Virus record (IMG/VR): IMGVR_UViG_3300023184_000042
Location: 62,001 to 126,000 of that record
Length of the DNA: 64,000 bases
Strand: one strand, 5' to 3'
Origin: a virus
Shown here: piece after piece, positions 26,375-33,667 of the stretch
Position numbering within the stretch: the first letter of the stretch is position 1
Layout of the letters: the number at the start of each line of letters is the position of its first letter
Notes under the pieces: model-generated
What the model was told of the DNA's origin: nothing
What the model saw: the letters and a program-made list of their open reading frames with translations, nothing else
Database searches by the model: none
Program-made: the position numbers and the translations under genes

Positions 26375-29110
26375 ATGATAAAAAACATCATAGCAATTTA
26401 TCCAGGAAGGTTTCAGCCTTTTGGAAAACATCACGCAGCTGCTTTCAAGTGGTTACAAACTCAATTCGGAGCTCCAAATTGTTACATAGCAACTTCAAAC
26501 GTCGTAGACCCCCCAAAGTCGCCTTTTTCTTTCGTAGAAAAGGCAGATATAATAAGCCACTATGGTTTCAATGGCCAAGCAGTACAGACGAAGAATCCGT
26601 ATAAAGCGGAGGAGATTTTATCTAACATGAATCCACAAGATACAGCAGTGGTATTTTTAGTAGGTCAAAAAGATATGCAAGACGATCCTAGATTTGCAAT
26701 GAAGCCTAGAAAAGACGGAAACCCCTCATATTTTCAACCTTACGATAAAAATAAACAAGCACTACAAGGATTTGATAAACATGGATATTTAGTAGTAGCT
26801 CCACACGTTTCAATTGCAATACCAGGATTTGGAGAAATGTCAGGAACTACCTTAAGACAAGTGTTAGGAGATAAAAAACCAAGAGCACAAAAAGAAAAAA
26901 TATTCAAAGACATATTTGGATGGTATGATAAAAACACTGCAAATATGATTTTTGATAAACTTGAAGCGCTACAAGAAACTAAAAAATCAGCAATAGCTGA
27001 AATTATGAAAAAAAAGAATCAGATAACTTCCCGTTCTATTTCTGAAAATCAAACTCCTGTATTTTCAAAACAATGGTGGAATGAATCTTTAGATTTAAAT
27101 GAAGCAGTATCTATTGACGAGCTTAAATCTAAATTTAAAAAATTCATAACTGCACTTAAACAAGAAGGCAAAGAAACCAAACAAGCTTTTACTTTACTAG
27201 CTCAAGCAGCTCAAGGTAAAAAGAATTTGTCTGACGCGGAAAAGAAACAAATAGGAGATCAAATGAAAGATGTCCTTAAGACAATTGGCTTAACTGCAAT
27301 TGCATTAATGCCAGGAGGGCTTATAGCAGGATTGTTAATTAAATTCTTAAAAGCAGAACATTACATTACTCCTTCAGCATTTATGACTGAAGCTTCATTG
27401 AAACCTAATGTATGGAAAGATTTCAATTTAGCTGCGCTAACGCCTGAAGATATGGATACTGTATGGAACATGTATTCAGATACTTATTCCAAAGCAGGAT
27501 TAGATTTTTCAGCAAATAATGCAGGAGAACTTCAATCCAAATACAAAGCAGTTTATTTAGAAGATGTCGACGGAGATTCAATTGCAGATGCTTTTATTAT
27601 TTATAAGCCTACTCAATTTGGAAATAAAATTGCATTGTTAGGTACTAATGATAAGAGAGAAGCAAAGAAAGAAATGCTTACTCAATTATTTAAACTTTTA
27701 AAAACTCAAGGATGGTTTATAGAAGCTTCTATGAAAATGGAAGAAATTCTAGCTGCTAAATCTGATATTCCAGTAGTAACAGACGAAAAAGTTATTCAAG
27801 GGCTAGTAGGAGATAAAGGTTTAGAAATGATGGAAGACGGTTATTATAAACGTAAATTATCTAAAGTAAACAAAATAATTGTTAAGCGTTTATATGGTAA
27901 ACCAAAAACAAGCTCTTTGAAAGAAGGCGCTATGTCAGCAGCACAGCAGAAAAAGCACAATGAAAAAATTGAAAGATTAAAAAGATTTTTAGATAATAAT
28001 GTAGGTCGTCCATTTGTATATGACTTCAATGACTTTCCTAAAACAGTAGCTGGAGTTAAGATTCAAGAATCTCTTTTACGAGAAGGAGGAGCTGGAGGTC
28101 ATATGGCACATCCATTTAATATTAATTGGGTTAATACAGGAAAAGATTTAATCAAAGCATTTCAAATGTCAATTGATTATTTGAAAAAAGGTCCTGCTGC
28201 AGTGAAAATTGATGGTGTGAATGCTTCAATTCGATTTGTTGAGTTAGACGGTAAAAAGCAATTTGTAATGGATAGAGGTTCAATGAAACCTTTAGATGTT
28301 AAAGGAATTACCAAAGCAGAGTTAACTGATAGATTTGGAGAAGGTCATGGAATGATTAAAGTAGGAGGAACTGTTTTAGATATTTTTAATGAATCAATTC
28401 CTAAAATTCAAAATGAACTTAAAAAATTAAAATTGTGGGACAATCCAAATATAATGTTCAATATTGAATATGTAGCTGGGTCTACTAATGTTTTAGCTTA
28501 CGATAAAAATTTCCTAGCTATTCATGGTTTATTAGAATTAGAACAAGTAACTCCTAAACGAAGAGGTACTAATGAAATTGAGTATGATAAAGCAGCATTG
28601 CAAGAGCTATTAAATAAATTAGCACCTGCAGCTACTAAAAAAGGATATGAAGTAGTAGGATCTATTCCAACTAAATTAGATAGTAATCCAGATTTAAATT
28701 CAGAACTAAATAAAAAATATACAGTTAATTACAATGCTACTAAAAAAGAAACTAAAACTTTAGGGCAATGGCTAAATGACGCAAAAGTACCTAACACAGA
28801 ATTTAAAACAAAAGAAGGAAAAACTATATCTGCATTGTCTAAAGATGTGCTAATTAAAATTTCAGAAGGTACTAATTTAGAAGATTATGTTGCAGATGCA
28901 AAAGATTATCAAACTGTAATAGACGGGTTTGTAATTTATATGGCTACTATGAAGTTAGGAGATGCTGTGTTATCTAAATTATCTTCTCCACTTGGACCAG
29001 TGTCAGATCATGAAGGAATAGTAATTAGAGATGAAAGAATCAGCAATGCGCCTTTTAAAATTACTGGAAAATTTATTTTGGGAGGTTTAGCGAGCTCTTT
29101 TAAAAAATAA
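26375..29110 (+). CDS. Multidomain nucleotidyltransferase / ligase-like protein
   Basis: 911 residues. Residues 1-~200 are a NadM/NadR-like adenylyltransferase: 'PGRFQPFGKHH' carries the (H/T)-x-x-H type motif and 'MSGTTLR' the ISGTxxR type. Residues ~300-335 include a hydrophobic helix. Residues ~345-510 have a mixed fold, possibly GNAT-like (weak). Residues ~570-911 carry the order of a covalent nucleotidyltransferase (RNA/DNA ligase type): K611-I-D-G, 'FNIEYVAG', 'HEGIVIRDE' and 'FKITGKF'. (L/I)-x-E sites lie at the domain borders ('LDLNE' near 245, 'SSLKE' near 516, 'SLLRE' near 571), so the prohead protease might cut it. NAD or RNA repair is plausible; function is unproven. Confidence 0.65.
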   Translation: MIKNIIAIYPGRFQPFGKHHAAAFKWLQTQFGAPNCYIATSNVVDPPKSPFSFVEKADIISHYGFNGQAVQTKNPYKAEEILSNMNPQDTAVVFLVGQKDMQDDPRFAMKPRKDGNPSYFQPYDKNKQALQGFDKHGYLVVAPHVSIAIPGFGEMSGTTLRQVLGDKKPRAQKEKIFKDIFGWYDKNTANMIFDKLEALQETKKSAIAEIMKKKNQITSRSISENQTPVFSKQWWNESLDLNEAVSIDELKSKFKKFITALKQEGKETKQAFTLLAQAAQGKKNLSDAEKKQIGDQMKDVLKTIGLTAIALMPGGLIAGLLIKFLKAEHYITPSAFMTEASLKPNVWKDFNLAALTPEDMDTVWNMYSDTYSKAGLDFSANNAGELQSKYKAVYLEDVDGDSIADAFIIYKPTQFGNKIALLGTNDKREAKKEMLTQLFKLLKTQGWFIEASMKMEEILAAKSDIPVVTDEKVIQGLVGDKGLEMMEDGYYKRKLSKVNKIIVKRLYGKPKTSSLKEGAMSAAQQKKHNEKIERLKRFLDNNVGRPFVYDFNDFPKTVAGVKIQESLLREGGAGGHMAHPFNINWVNTGKDLIKAFQMSIDYLKKGPAAVKIDGVNASIRFVELDGKKQFVMDRGSMKPLDVKGITKAELTDRFGEGHGMIKVGGTVLDIFNESIPKIQNELKKLKLWDNPNIMFNIEYVAGSTNVLAYDKNFLAIHGLLELEQVTPKRRGTNEIEYDKAALQELLNKLAPAATKKGYEVVGSIPTKLDSNPDLNSELNKKYTVNYNATKKETKTLGQWLNDAKVPNTEFKTKEGKTISALSKDVLIKISEGTNLEDYVADAKDYQTVIDGFVIYMATMKLGDAVLSKLSSPLGPVSDHEGIVIRDERISNAPFKITGKFILGGLASSFKK

Positions 29111-29111
29111 G

Positions 29112-29126
29112 ATATTTATTATTAAA
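29112..29126 (+). promoter_or_regulatory. Putative late promoter element
   Basis: ATATTTATTATTAAA, preceded by G; starts 25 nt before the ATG at 29137, just after the previous stop. Confidence 0.55.
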
Positions 29127-29136
29127 ATTAGAAAAT

Positions 29137-29733
29137 ATGTCTACAAAGTTACGTAATATAGATGCTATCAAAAAAATGTTAGATGGCACACATAAGTCTC
29201 AGAATACAACGACAGTTGGAATGAATACAGGAATTGTTTCTGACGATCAAAAAAGAGAAGTAGGTGAAATATGGAAAGATTCTCAAGGTGTTGAATGGGA
29301 ACAAAGGGCTGGATTTAAAATACAAAAAGGTAAAATGGATACCATTCGTGAGTTAATTAATGCTCAAAAAATGCCATCTCATTGTCCTAAATGTAATCAG
29401 CCAATGACAAAAAAATTAGATAAAAAGTTTTGGAAATTAGATAAACAATGTTTTGATTGTCAAATAGATTTTGAACATAATTTAAAAATTGAAGGCAAAT
29501 ATGAACAATATGAAAAGGATAGAATTTTAAAAAATGCAGAAGCTTGGTTAGTAGAAGCTGAACAAGAAGCTATGGAAATTATAGAAGCATTTAGAAATCC
29601 AGTTGCATATACAAATGCCGACGGTACTACCGAGGAATGGTCAGGTCAATTAACACCTGAAGAAGTTGCGGATAAAATAGAAACACAATTTAAAGAATTC
29701 AAAGAAGATTTTTTAGAAAAATTAAAAAGCTAA
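29137..29733 (+). CDS. Zinc-ribbon protein
   Basis: 198 residues. C83-P-K-C86 and C105-F-D-C108 form a clear zinc ribbon, preceded by a helical arm and a Trp/Glu-containing segment ('EIWKDSQGVEWEQRAGF'). The C-terminal ~80 residues are acidic and helical, probably a coiled coil. Similar zinc-ribbon proteins of unknown function occur in marine T4-like phages near the terminase and head genes. No nuclease or helicase motif is visible. Its TAA overlaps the ATG of the next gene (TAATG), so the two are probably translationally coupled. Confidence 0.6.
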   Translation: MSTKLRNIDAIKKMLDGTHKSQNTTTVGMNTGIVSDDQKREVGEIWKDSQGVEWEQRAGFKIQKGKMDTIRELINAQKMPSHCPKCNQPMTKKLDKKFWKLDKQCFDCQIDFEHNLKIEGKYEQYEKDRILKNAEAWLVEAEQEAMEIIEAFRNPVAYTNADGTTEEWSGQLTPEEVADKIETQFKEFKEDFLEKLKS

Positions 29734-30344
29734 TGACAGAACAAGCAACTATTGTAGCAGCATTTTTAACAGGTATTGCTGGCCCGTTAATAATAATATT
29801 TGTAAAAAATTATTTAGACAGTAGGAAAAAACCTGACGATATGGTTAAAGAAGCTATAGAAGTTTCTACATTAGTGTCAGCAAAAATTGAACACATAAAA
29901 GAAGAATTTGGAGCTGATCGAGTTTGGGTTTCACAATTTCATAATGGAGGTCATTTTTATCCGACAGGCAAATCAATAGCAAAATTTAGTTTATTTTACG
30001 AAACAGTTAAACCAGGTATAACATCTATTCAAGGATTTTTTCAAAATATCCCAGTAGCACTTTTTTCAAAATCAGTAAATGAATTGTTAGAAAATGACAT
30101 TGTTAGTATTACAGATTTCAAAGATGAGAAAGTAGCTACTTTTGGATTAAAATACATAGCAGAAGATTACGGATGCAAATCAGTATATTTATTTGCAATC
30201 AAATCAATTGACGGTAAGTTTATAGGTACACTAGGATTGGATTTCACAAAAAGAAAAACAACTTTAAGTATTGAAGATTCTAACCATTTATTAAACTATG
30301 CTACTTCAATTGGAGGAGTATTAATGAACCATTTACAAAATTAA
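29733..30344 (+). CDS. Membrane-anchored GAF-like domain protein
   Basis: 203 residues. Residues ~5-24 are a hydrophobic N-terminal anchor ('IVAAFLTGIAGPLIIIFV'), followed by a short charged linker. From about residue 50 to the end the pattern 'DRVWVSQFHNGGHFYPTG', 'KFSLFYETV', 'CKSVYLFAIKSIDGKFIGTL' and a final helix resembles a GAF sensor domain. The protein would sit in the host inner membrane with the GAF-like domain probably in the cytoplasm. GAF domains bind small ligands or regulate partners, and no output domain is attached here. The ligand and role are unknown; the GAF call is from pattern only. Confidence 0.5.
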   Translation: MTEQATIVAAFLTGIAGPLIIIFVKNYLDSRKKPDDMVKEAIEVSTLVSAKIEHIKEEFGADRVWVSQFHNGGHFYPTGKSIAKFSLFYETVKPGITSIQGFFQNIPVALFSKSVNELLENDIVSITDFKDEKVATFGLKYIAEDYGCKSVYLFAIKSIDGKFIGTLGLDFTKRKTTLSIEDSNHLLNYATSIGGVLMNHLQN

Positions 30345-30349
30345 TAATC

Positions 30350-31267
30350 ATGATAAAATTAAAAAGTCTTTTAAACTTAAAAGAAGAGGAAGATAAAGCA
30401 GGAGAGTCGTTAATATCAACTCAAGATGCTGTTAATGCTTTTTTCAAAAAAAATAAATCTGCATTAGAAAAATTATCTGATGATGATGACTGGGACGCAT
30501 TTTACGATTTAGGATTTGATGCATTTCCAGACATCGATCAAGATGATATTGCTCAAGCTTTAAATAGTGCAATGTTAAATTCTGGCTGGGTAGAAAATGA
30601 AGACGTTTCTGTAATGCCAACTGAAAAGGATTTAGAATTAGCAGCATTTGGAGATAAAAAACTTCAAAAAGGAATAGACATTGCTGCATATGATAAACTA
30701 GCAAAACTACCTAAAAACCCAGAAAACATTAAAGAGTCTTTAAAAAAAAAAGGTAAGGTAACAGAAATGGCTAACACAGAGTCTACAAAAGTAGATTCGT
30801 TTTTAGGTACTATTAAATCTTCAGTTAAAAGTGCAAGAGTTGTACAACAAGTAACTGATTTTATTAATATCGCAAGATTAGATCCATACGCCTCTTATAA
30901 AAGCCTTTTAAAAGATTTACTTTTATTTTACAAAGGTAATAATGAAGTATATAATATAGTGCAGTCTGGCCTTCAAGAATCTAAAAAAAAAGAAGCACTC
31001 TGCGAAATTGATCAAATAGAAGAAGCAGAGTATAAAGGAAGAAAAGTAAAATTAGGGAAACCTTTTTATACTCCCGGAGGTCCTAGAAAGCGAGCAGTAT
31101 ACGTCAGAAATGACAAAGGTAATGTCGTTAAAGTAGGGTTCGGAGAGCCTGGAATGAAAATTAAAAAAAATAATCCTGCTCGAAGAAAATCTTTTAGAGC
31201 AAGACATAATTGTGAAACCCCTGGACCTAGATGGAAAGCTAGATATTGGTCCTGCAGAGCATGGTAA
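30350..31267 (+). CDS. Putative packaged internal protein with basic C-terminal domain
   Basis: 305 residues. The N-terminus 'MIKLKSLLNLKE' matches the window's putative capsid-targeting peptide, with an L10-K-E12 cut site. The middle is acidic then helical. The last ~80 residues are strongly basic and Cys/Trp-containing ('KGRKVKLGKPFYTPGGPRKR', ending 'RYWSCRAW'), a conserved C-terminal block I recognise from other viral proteins without a firm name. An I-E-E-A site lies directly before this block, so cleavage could release it as a separate nucleic-acid-binding piece (inference). It is cotranscribed with the genes on both sides. Confidence 0.5.
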   Translation: MIKLKSLLNLKEEEDKAGESLISTQDAVNAFFKKNKSALEKLSDDDDWDAFYDLGFDAFPDIDQDDIAQALNSAMLNSGWVENEDVSVMPTEKDLELAAFGDKKLQKGIDIAAYDKLAKLPKNPENIKESLKKKGKVTEMANTESTKVDSFLGTIKSSVKSARVVQQVTDFINIARLDPYASYKSLLKDLLLFYKGNNEVYNIVQSGLQESKKKEALCEIDQIEEAEYKGRKVKLGKPFYTPGGPRKRAVYVRNDKGNVVKVGFGEPGMKIKKNNPARRKSFRARHNCETPGPRWKARYWSCRAW

Positions 31268-31271
31268 TAAT

Positions 31272-32189
31272 ATGAAAACAAATTTAATTATAGAAGCAGC
31301 TAGATTACAAAAATTAGCTGGTATAAAATTAGCTGAAGATTTTAAAGATGACGTTGAAGATATTAAAAAAGCGCCATTAGCAACAGCAGTAGATAAAATT
31401 AGAGATTTAATTAAAGATCCGGATTTTATTGATAAAGCAACTTCAGGAGAAAAAGACGGTGCTAACAAAGACGAATCAATTAGTTTTTCAGAAGGAAATC
31501 CGTCATGTTTAGATATGTTACCAAGTCAAGCAGAAATTGGATTTGGTAATAGTTTAGCTGACATTTGCAATGACAAATTTGGAGCAATCGATTCTGCATT
31601 TTCTAATCCTGTTCTAATGCCGTCTAAAGCTGGTAAAATACCAGTATTAACTGCTAGAATTGGAAGTGATATAGTAATATTAGATGGACATCATAGATGG
31701 TCATTATGTTTTATGATCAATCCAGATGCTAAAATGAAATGCGATATTATGGAAACTCCAACAGGTTTCAAAGCTGCTGATGCTTTAAAAATTATGCAAT
31801 TAGCTATTGGCGTTGAAGCTGGCAAAGTAGTTACTAACCCATTTGAAGGTAAAGATTTAATGGCTGTATCTACAAAAGAAGTAATTAAATATGTTACTGA
31901 AAATATAGGAGAAAAGGAAATAGCTACATTTACAAAATATAAACAGGAATTGAATAGCAAAGAATCAATAGCAAAATATATTGGCGAATCACATAAAAAA
32001 ATAGTAGCCAAGAAAGGACCTTTTCCTAGAATTATAATGCCTCAAGCAGGAGATTCAGGAGCTTCACAAGATTCCGTAAATACTGCTTTGGAAAAAGGAG
32101 AAATCAATTTCAATGACCCATATAAAAAAGAATCTGTCAATAAAAGATTAGACTCCATGCTTAAAGAATCTTTTATAAAAATAAAATAA
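31272..32189 (+). CDS. ParB/sulfiredoxin-fold-like protein, putative packaged protein
   Basis: 305 residues from the ATG at 31272; an in-frame ATG at 31212 would overlap the previous gene by 56 nt and lacks the conserved N-terminus. The start 'MKTNLIIEAARLQKLAGI' carries an I-I-E8 cut site before A and shares R-x-Q-K-L-A-G-I/L with the scaffold's C-terminus. Residues ~115-170 have the ParB-like signature 'DIVILDGHHRWSLCF' (D-G-H-H-R). ParB-fold proteins bind CTP or DNA, or act as nucleases, and the version here is undetermined. If targeted to the prohead it could be ejected with the DNA (inference). Confidence 0.55.
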   Translation: MKTNLIIEAARLQKLAGIKLAEDFKDDVEDIKKAPLATAVDKIRDLIKDPDFIDKATSGEKDGANKDESISFSEGNPSCLDMLPSQAEIGFGNSLADICNDKFGAIDSAFSNPVLMPSKAGKIPVLTARIGSDIVILDGHHRWSLCFMINPDAKMKCDIMETPTGFKAADALKIMQLAIGVEAGKVVTNPFEGKDLMAVSTKEVIKYVTENIGEKEIATFTKYKQELNSKESIAKYIGESHKKIVAKKGPFPRIIMPQAGDSGASQDSVNTALEKGEINFNDPYKKESVNKRLDSMLKESFIKIK

Positions 32190-32190
32190 A

Positions 32191-32703
32191 ATGATCAAAT
32201 TAAAAGACATATTAAAAGAAGCTGAAGGAGAAGCTCCAAAGTGCCCAGTTGCTACTCAAAATGTAGAAGTAAATTTAGAGCACCGACAAATAGCTATTGA
32301 AAAGTATGGATATGGTCCTTTGAATCCTAATAATCCAAATGTAAAATTTTGGAAAGCAAAACAAGCTTTATGGAAAGAAGATACTATAGAAGGAGCTAAA
32401 TCTGCAAGATGTAATTCATGTGCTGCTTTTAATGTAACTTCTAGAATATTAAGCTGTATTGAAAAATCATTAGCTTCAGATGTAGTTCCGGAAGAAGAGC
32501 CAGTTGAGGAAGGAGAAGATATTCAAACTCAAACACCTGCTCCAGATCCGGAATTAGACGACACTGAAGGAGCTGATAAAGACGCTTGGGACACAATAGA
32601 AGCAGGTAAATTAGGATATTGTATGATGCATAAATTCAAATGTGCAGGTTCTAGAACATGTAATGCTTGGGTAACAGGTGGTCCAATTAAAGATAAAAAG
32701 TAA
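32191..32703 (+). CDS. Conserved Cys-rich phage protein with capsid-targeting-like N-terminus
   Basis: 170 residues. It begins 'MIKLKDILKEAEGEAPKCPV', with an L8-K-E10 site before A. Cysteines at 18, 74, 77 and 89 and a C-terminal cluster ('GYCMMHKFKCAGSRTCNAW') suggest metal binding. An acidic linker (~95-140) separates the halves. The 'GYGPLNPNNPN' and 'RCNSCAAF' blocks match a family common in marine T4-like phages, usually annotated as a structural or hypothetical protein. Retention of the targeting peptide suggests it is an internal head protein; function is unknown. Confidence 0.6.
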   Translation: MIKLKDILKEAEGEAPKCPVATQNVEVNLEHRQIAIEKYGYGPLNPNNPNVKFWKAKQALWKEDTIEGAKSARCNSCAAFNVTSRILSCIEKSLASDVVPEEEPVEEGEDIQTQTPAPDPELDDTEGADKDAWDTIEAGKLGYCMMHKFKCAGSRTCNAWVTGGPIKDKK

Positions 32704-32706
32704 ATT

Positions 32707-32946
32707 ATGCCATTACAAAAACCAGTTTTGCAAGCTGCAATATTAGCAGCATTTCAAAAGCAATCAGCGCCATCAGCAAATTTAGCCGCTGCACAAGCAC
32801 AGCTAGCTGCTGATTTAGCAACAGCTATTGATGAATACATTAAATCTGCTAAAGTAACTATTCCGCCAGGTCAATTAGTAATAGCCGGGTCTCCTCCAGG
32901 TCCAGGAGCGTGTGTAGCACCTTCTCCGAACGCACTTATATCTTAG
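32707..32946 (+). CDS. Small Ala-rich conserved phage protein
   Basis: 79 residues. An Ala/Gln/Leu-rich helical part (residues 5-50) is followed by a Pro/Gly-rich tail ('TIPPGQLVIAGSPPGPGACV'). The layout resembles short phage structural proteins whose tail region contains a 'VxxP-x-G-xxV' turn, but I cannot name the family. It starts 3 nt after the Cys-rich gene and ends the transcription unit, just before a 14-bp hairpin that also carries the next promoter core. Confidence 0.5.
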   Translation: MPLQKPVLQAAILAAFQKQSAPSANLAAAQAQLAADLATAIDEYIKSAKVTIPPGQLVIAGSPPGPGACVAPSPNALIS

Positions 32947-32949
32947 TAA

Positions 32950-32988
32950 TTACTGTCTTTTATATTTATATTAAATAAAAGGCAGTAA
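32950..32988 (+). terminator. 14-bp hairpin enclosing a promoter core
   Basis: 32950-32963 (TTACTGTCTTTTAT) pairs with 32975-32988 (ATAAAAGGCAGTAA) with one G-U pair. The 11-nt loop, ATTTATATTAA, overlaps the promoter element. Possible terminator of the 29137-32946 unit and start of the next. Confidence 0.5.
32962..32976 (+). promoter_or_regulatory. Putative late promoter element
   Basis: ATATTTATATTAAAT; starts 30 nt before the ATG at 32992 and sits at the tip of a long hairpin. Confidence 0.55.
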
Positions 32989-32991
32989 ACT

Positions 32992-33351
32992 ATGAACACA
33001 ACATTCAACAAACAAAATATACTGTTAGGTATTGCTATCCTATTAATAGGGTACAATATCTTTACAACTAACAGTATAAAGACAGATGTCAAAGGCTATA
33101 AAGATAAAATTGAATTGCTACAGACTAAAGTAGATTCGGCTAAGACAGTAAATACTCAAATCGATACTAAAATTGATTCAGTAAAAGAAAATGTAATTTC
33201 TATTACCAAAGAAATACATCATATAGACAATACAATAACAATCGTAAAAAATCAAACAAATGAAAAAGTTAATAATGCTAGTAAGTTTTCTAATGCTGAG
33301 CTTGAGCAGTTTTTCGCAGCAAGATACAACCAAAGTTTGCATACCAACTAA
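32992..33351 (+). CDS. Putative inner-membrane spanin-like protein
   Basis: 119 residues. One N-terminal transmembrane segment at ~10-27 ('ILLGIAILLIGYNIF') is followed by a long charged heptad-rich coil ('KTDVKGYKDKIELLQTKVDS' onward), with no other domain. This is the layout of an i-spanin (Rz type): a type II membrane protein with a periplasmic coiled coil that helps fuse inner and outer membranes at lysis. Its 3' end overlaps the next gene by 92 nt in another frame, as in Rz/Rz1 pairs. The identification rests on architecture, not homology. Confidence 0.45.
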   Translation: MNTTFNKQNILLGIAILLIGYNIFTTNSIKTDVKGYKDKIELLQTKVDSAKTVNTQIDTKIDSVKENVISITKEIHHIDNTITIVKNQTNEKVNNASKFSNAELEQFFAARYNQSLHTN

Positions 33352-33661
33352 AACTGCTAGATTAATTGCTAAAGATTTAATCAGGTATGACGGGTGTGTG
33401 CAAGAGTTAAAACTTACTCAACAAAAAGTTACTAAGTTAGAAGAAAGAGAAGTGCAAAAAGACACTATTATCAAACTTCTAAACGATAAAGATGATAATA
33501 ACAAATACATTATCCATCAACAAGAATTGCAGATTGGGCAGTATGAACATTTAACTGACGATCTTCAATCTGAAATAAAAGGCCAAAGAATGAAAACTTT
33601 TCTATGGAAAGTGGGTACATTTTTAGGCGTAATTACTTCAGGTTACTTGTTAATTAAATAA
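33260..33661 (+). CDS. Putative spanin partner with signal peptide and C-terminal membrane segment
   Basis: 133 residues. The start, 'MKKLIMLVSFLMLSLSSFSQ', is a textbook export signal; there is no lipobox cysteine after it (the cut region is S-F-S-Q). A charged coiled coil follows and a C-terminal hydrophobic segment ends the protein ('VGTFLGVITSGYLLIK'). It starts inside the preceding membrane protein's gene, 92 nt before its stop. An o-spanin would normally be a lipoprotein; here a C-terminal membrane segment may replace it, as in unimolecular spanins. Alternatively the two are holin or antiholin-like. The terminase gene follows after 6 nt. Confidence 0.45.
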   Translation: MKKLIMLVSFLMLSLSSFSQQDTTKVCIPTKTARLIAKDLIRYDGCVQELKLTQQKVTKLEEREVQKDTIIKLLNDKDDNNKYIIHQQELQIGQYEHLTDDLQSEIKGQRMKTFLWKVGTFLGVITSGYLLIK

Positions 33662-33667
33662 AAATTT

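Noticed and set aside
31212-31271. Earlier in-frame ATG for the ParB-like gene
   Set aside because: It would overlap the preceding gene by 56 nt and hide the I-I-E targeting-type N-terminus; ATG at 31272 fits the spacing of neighbours.
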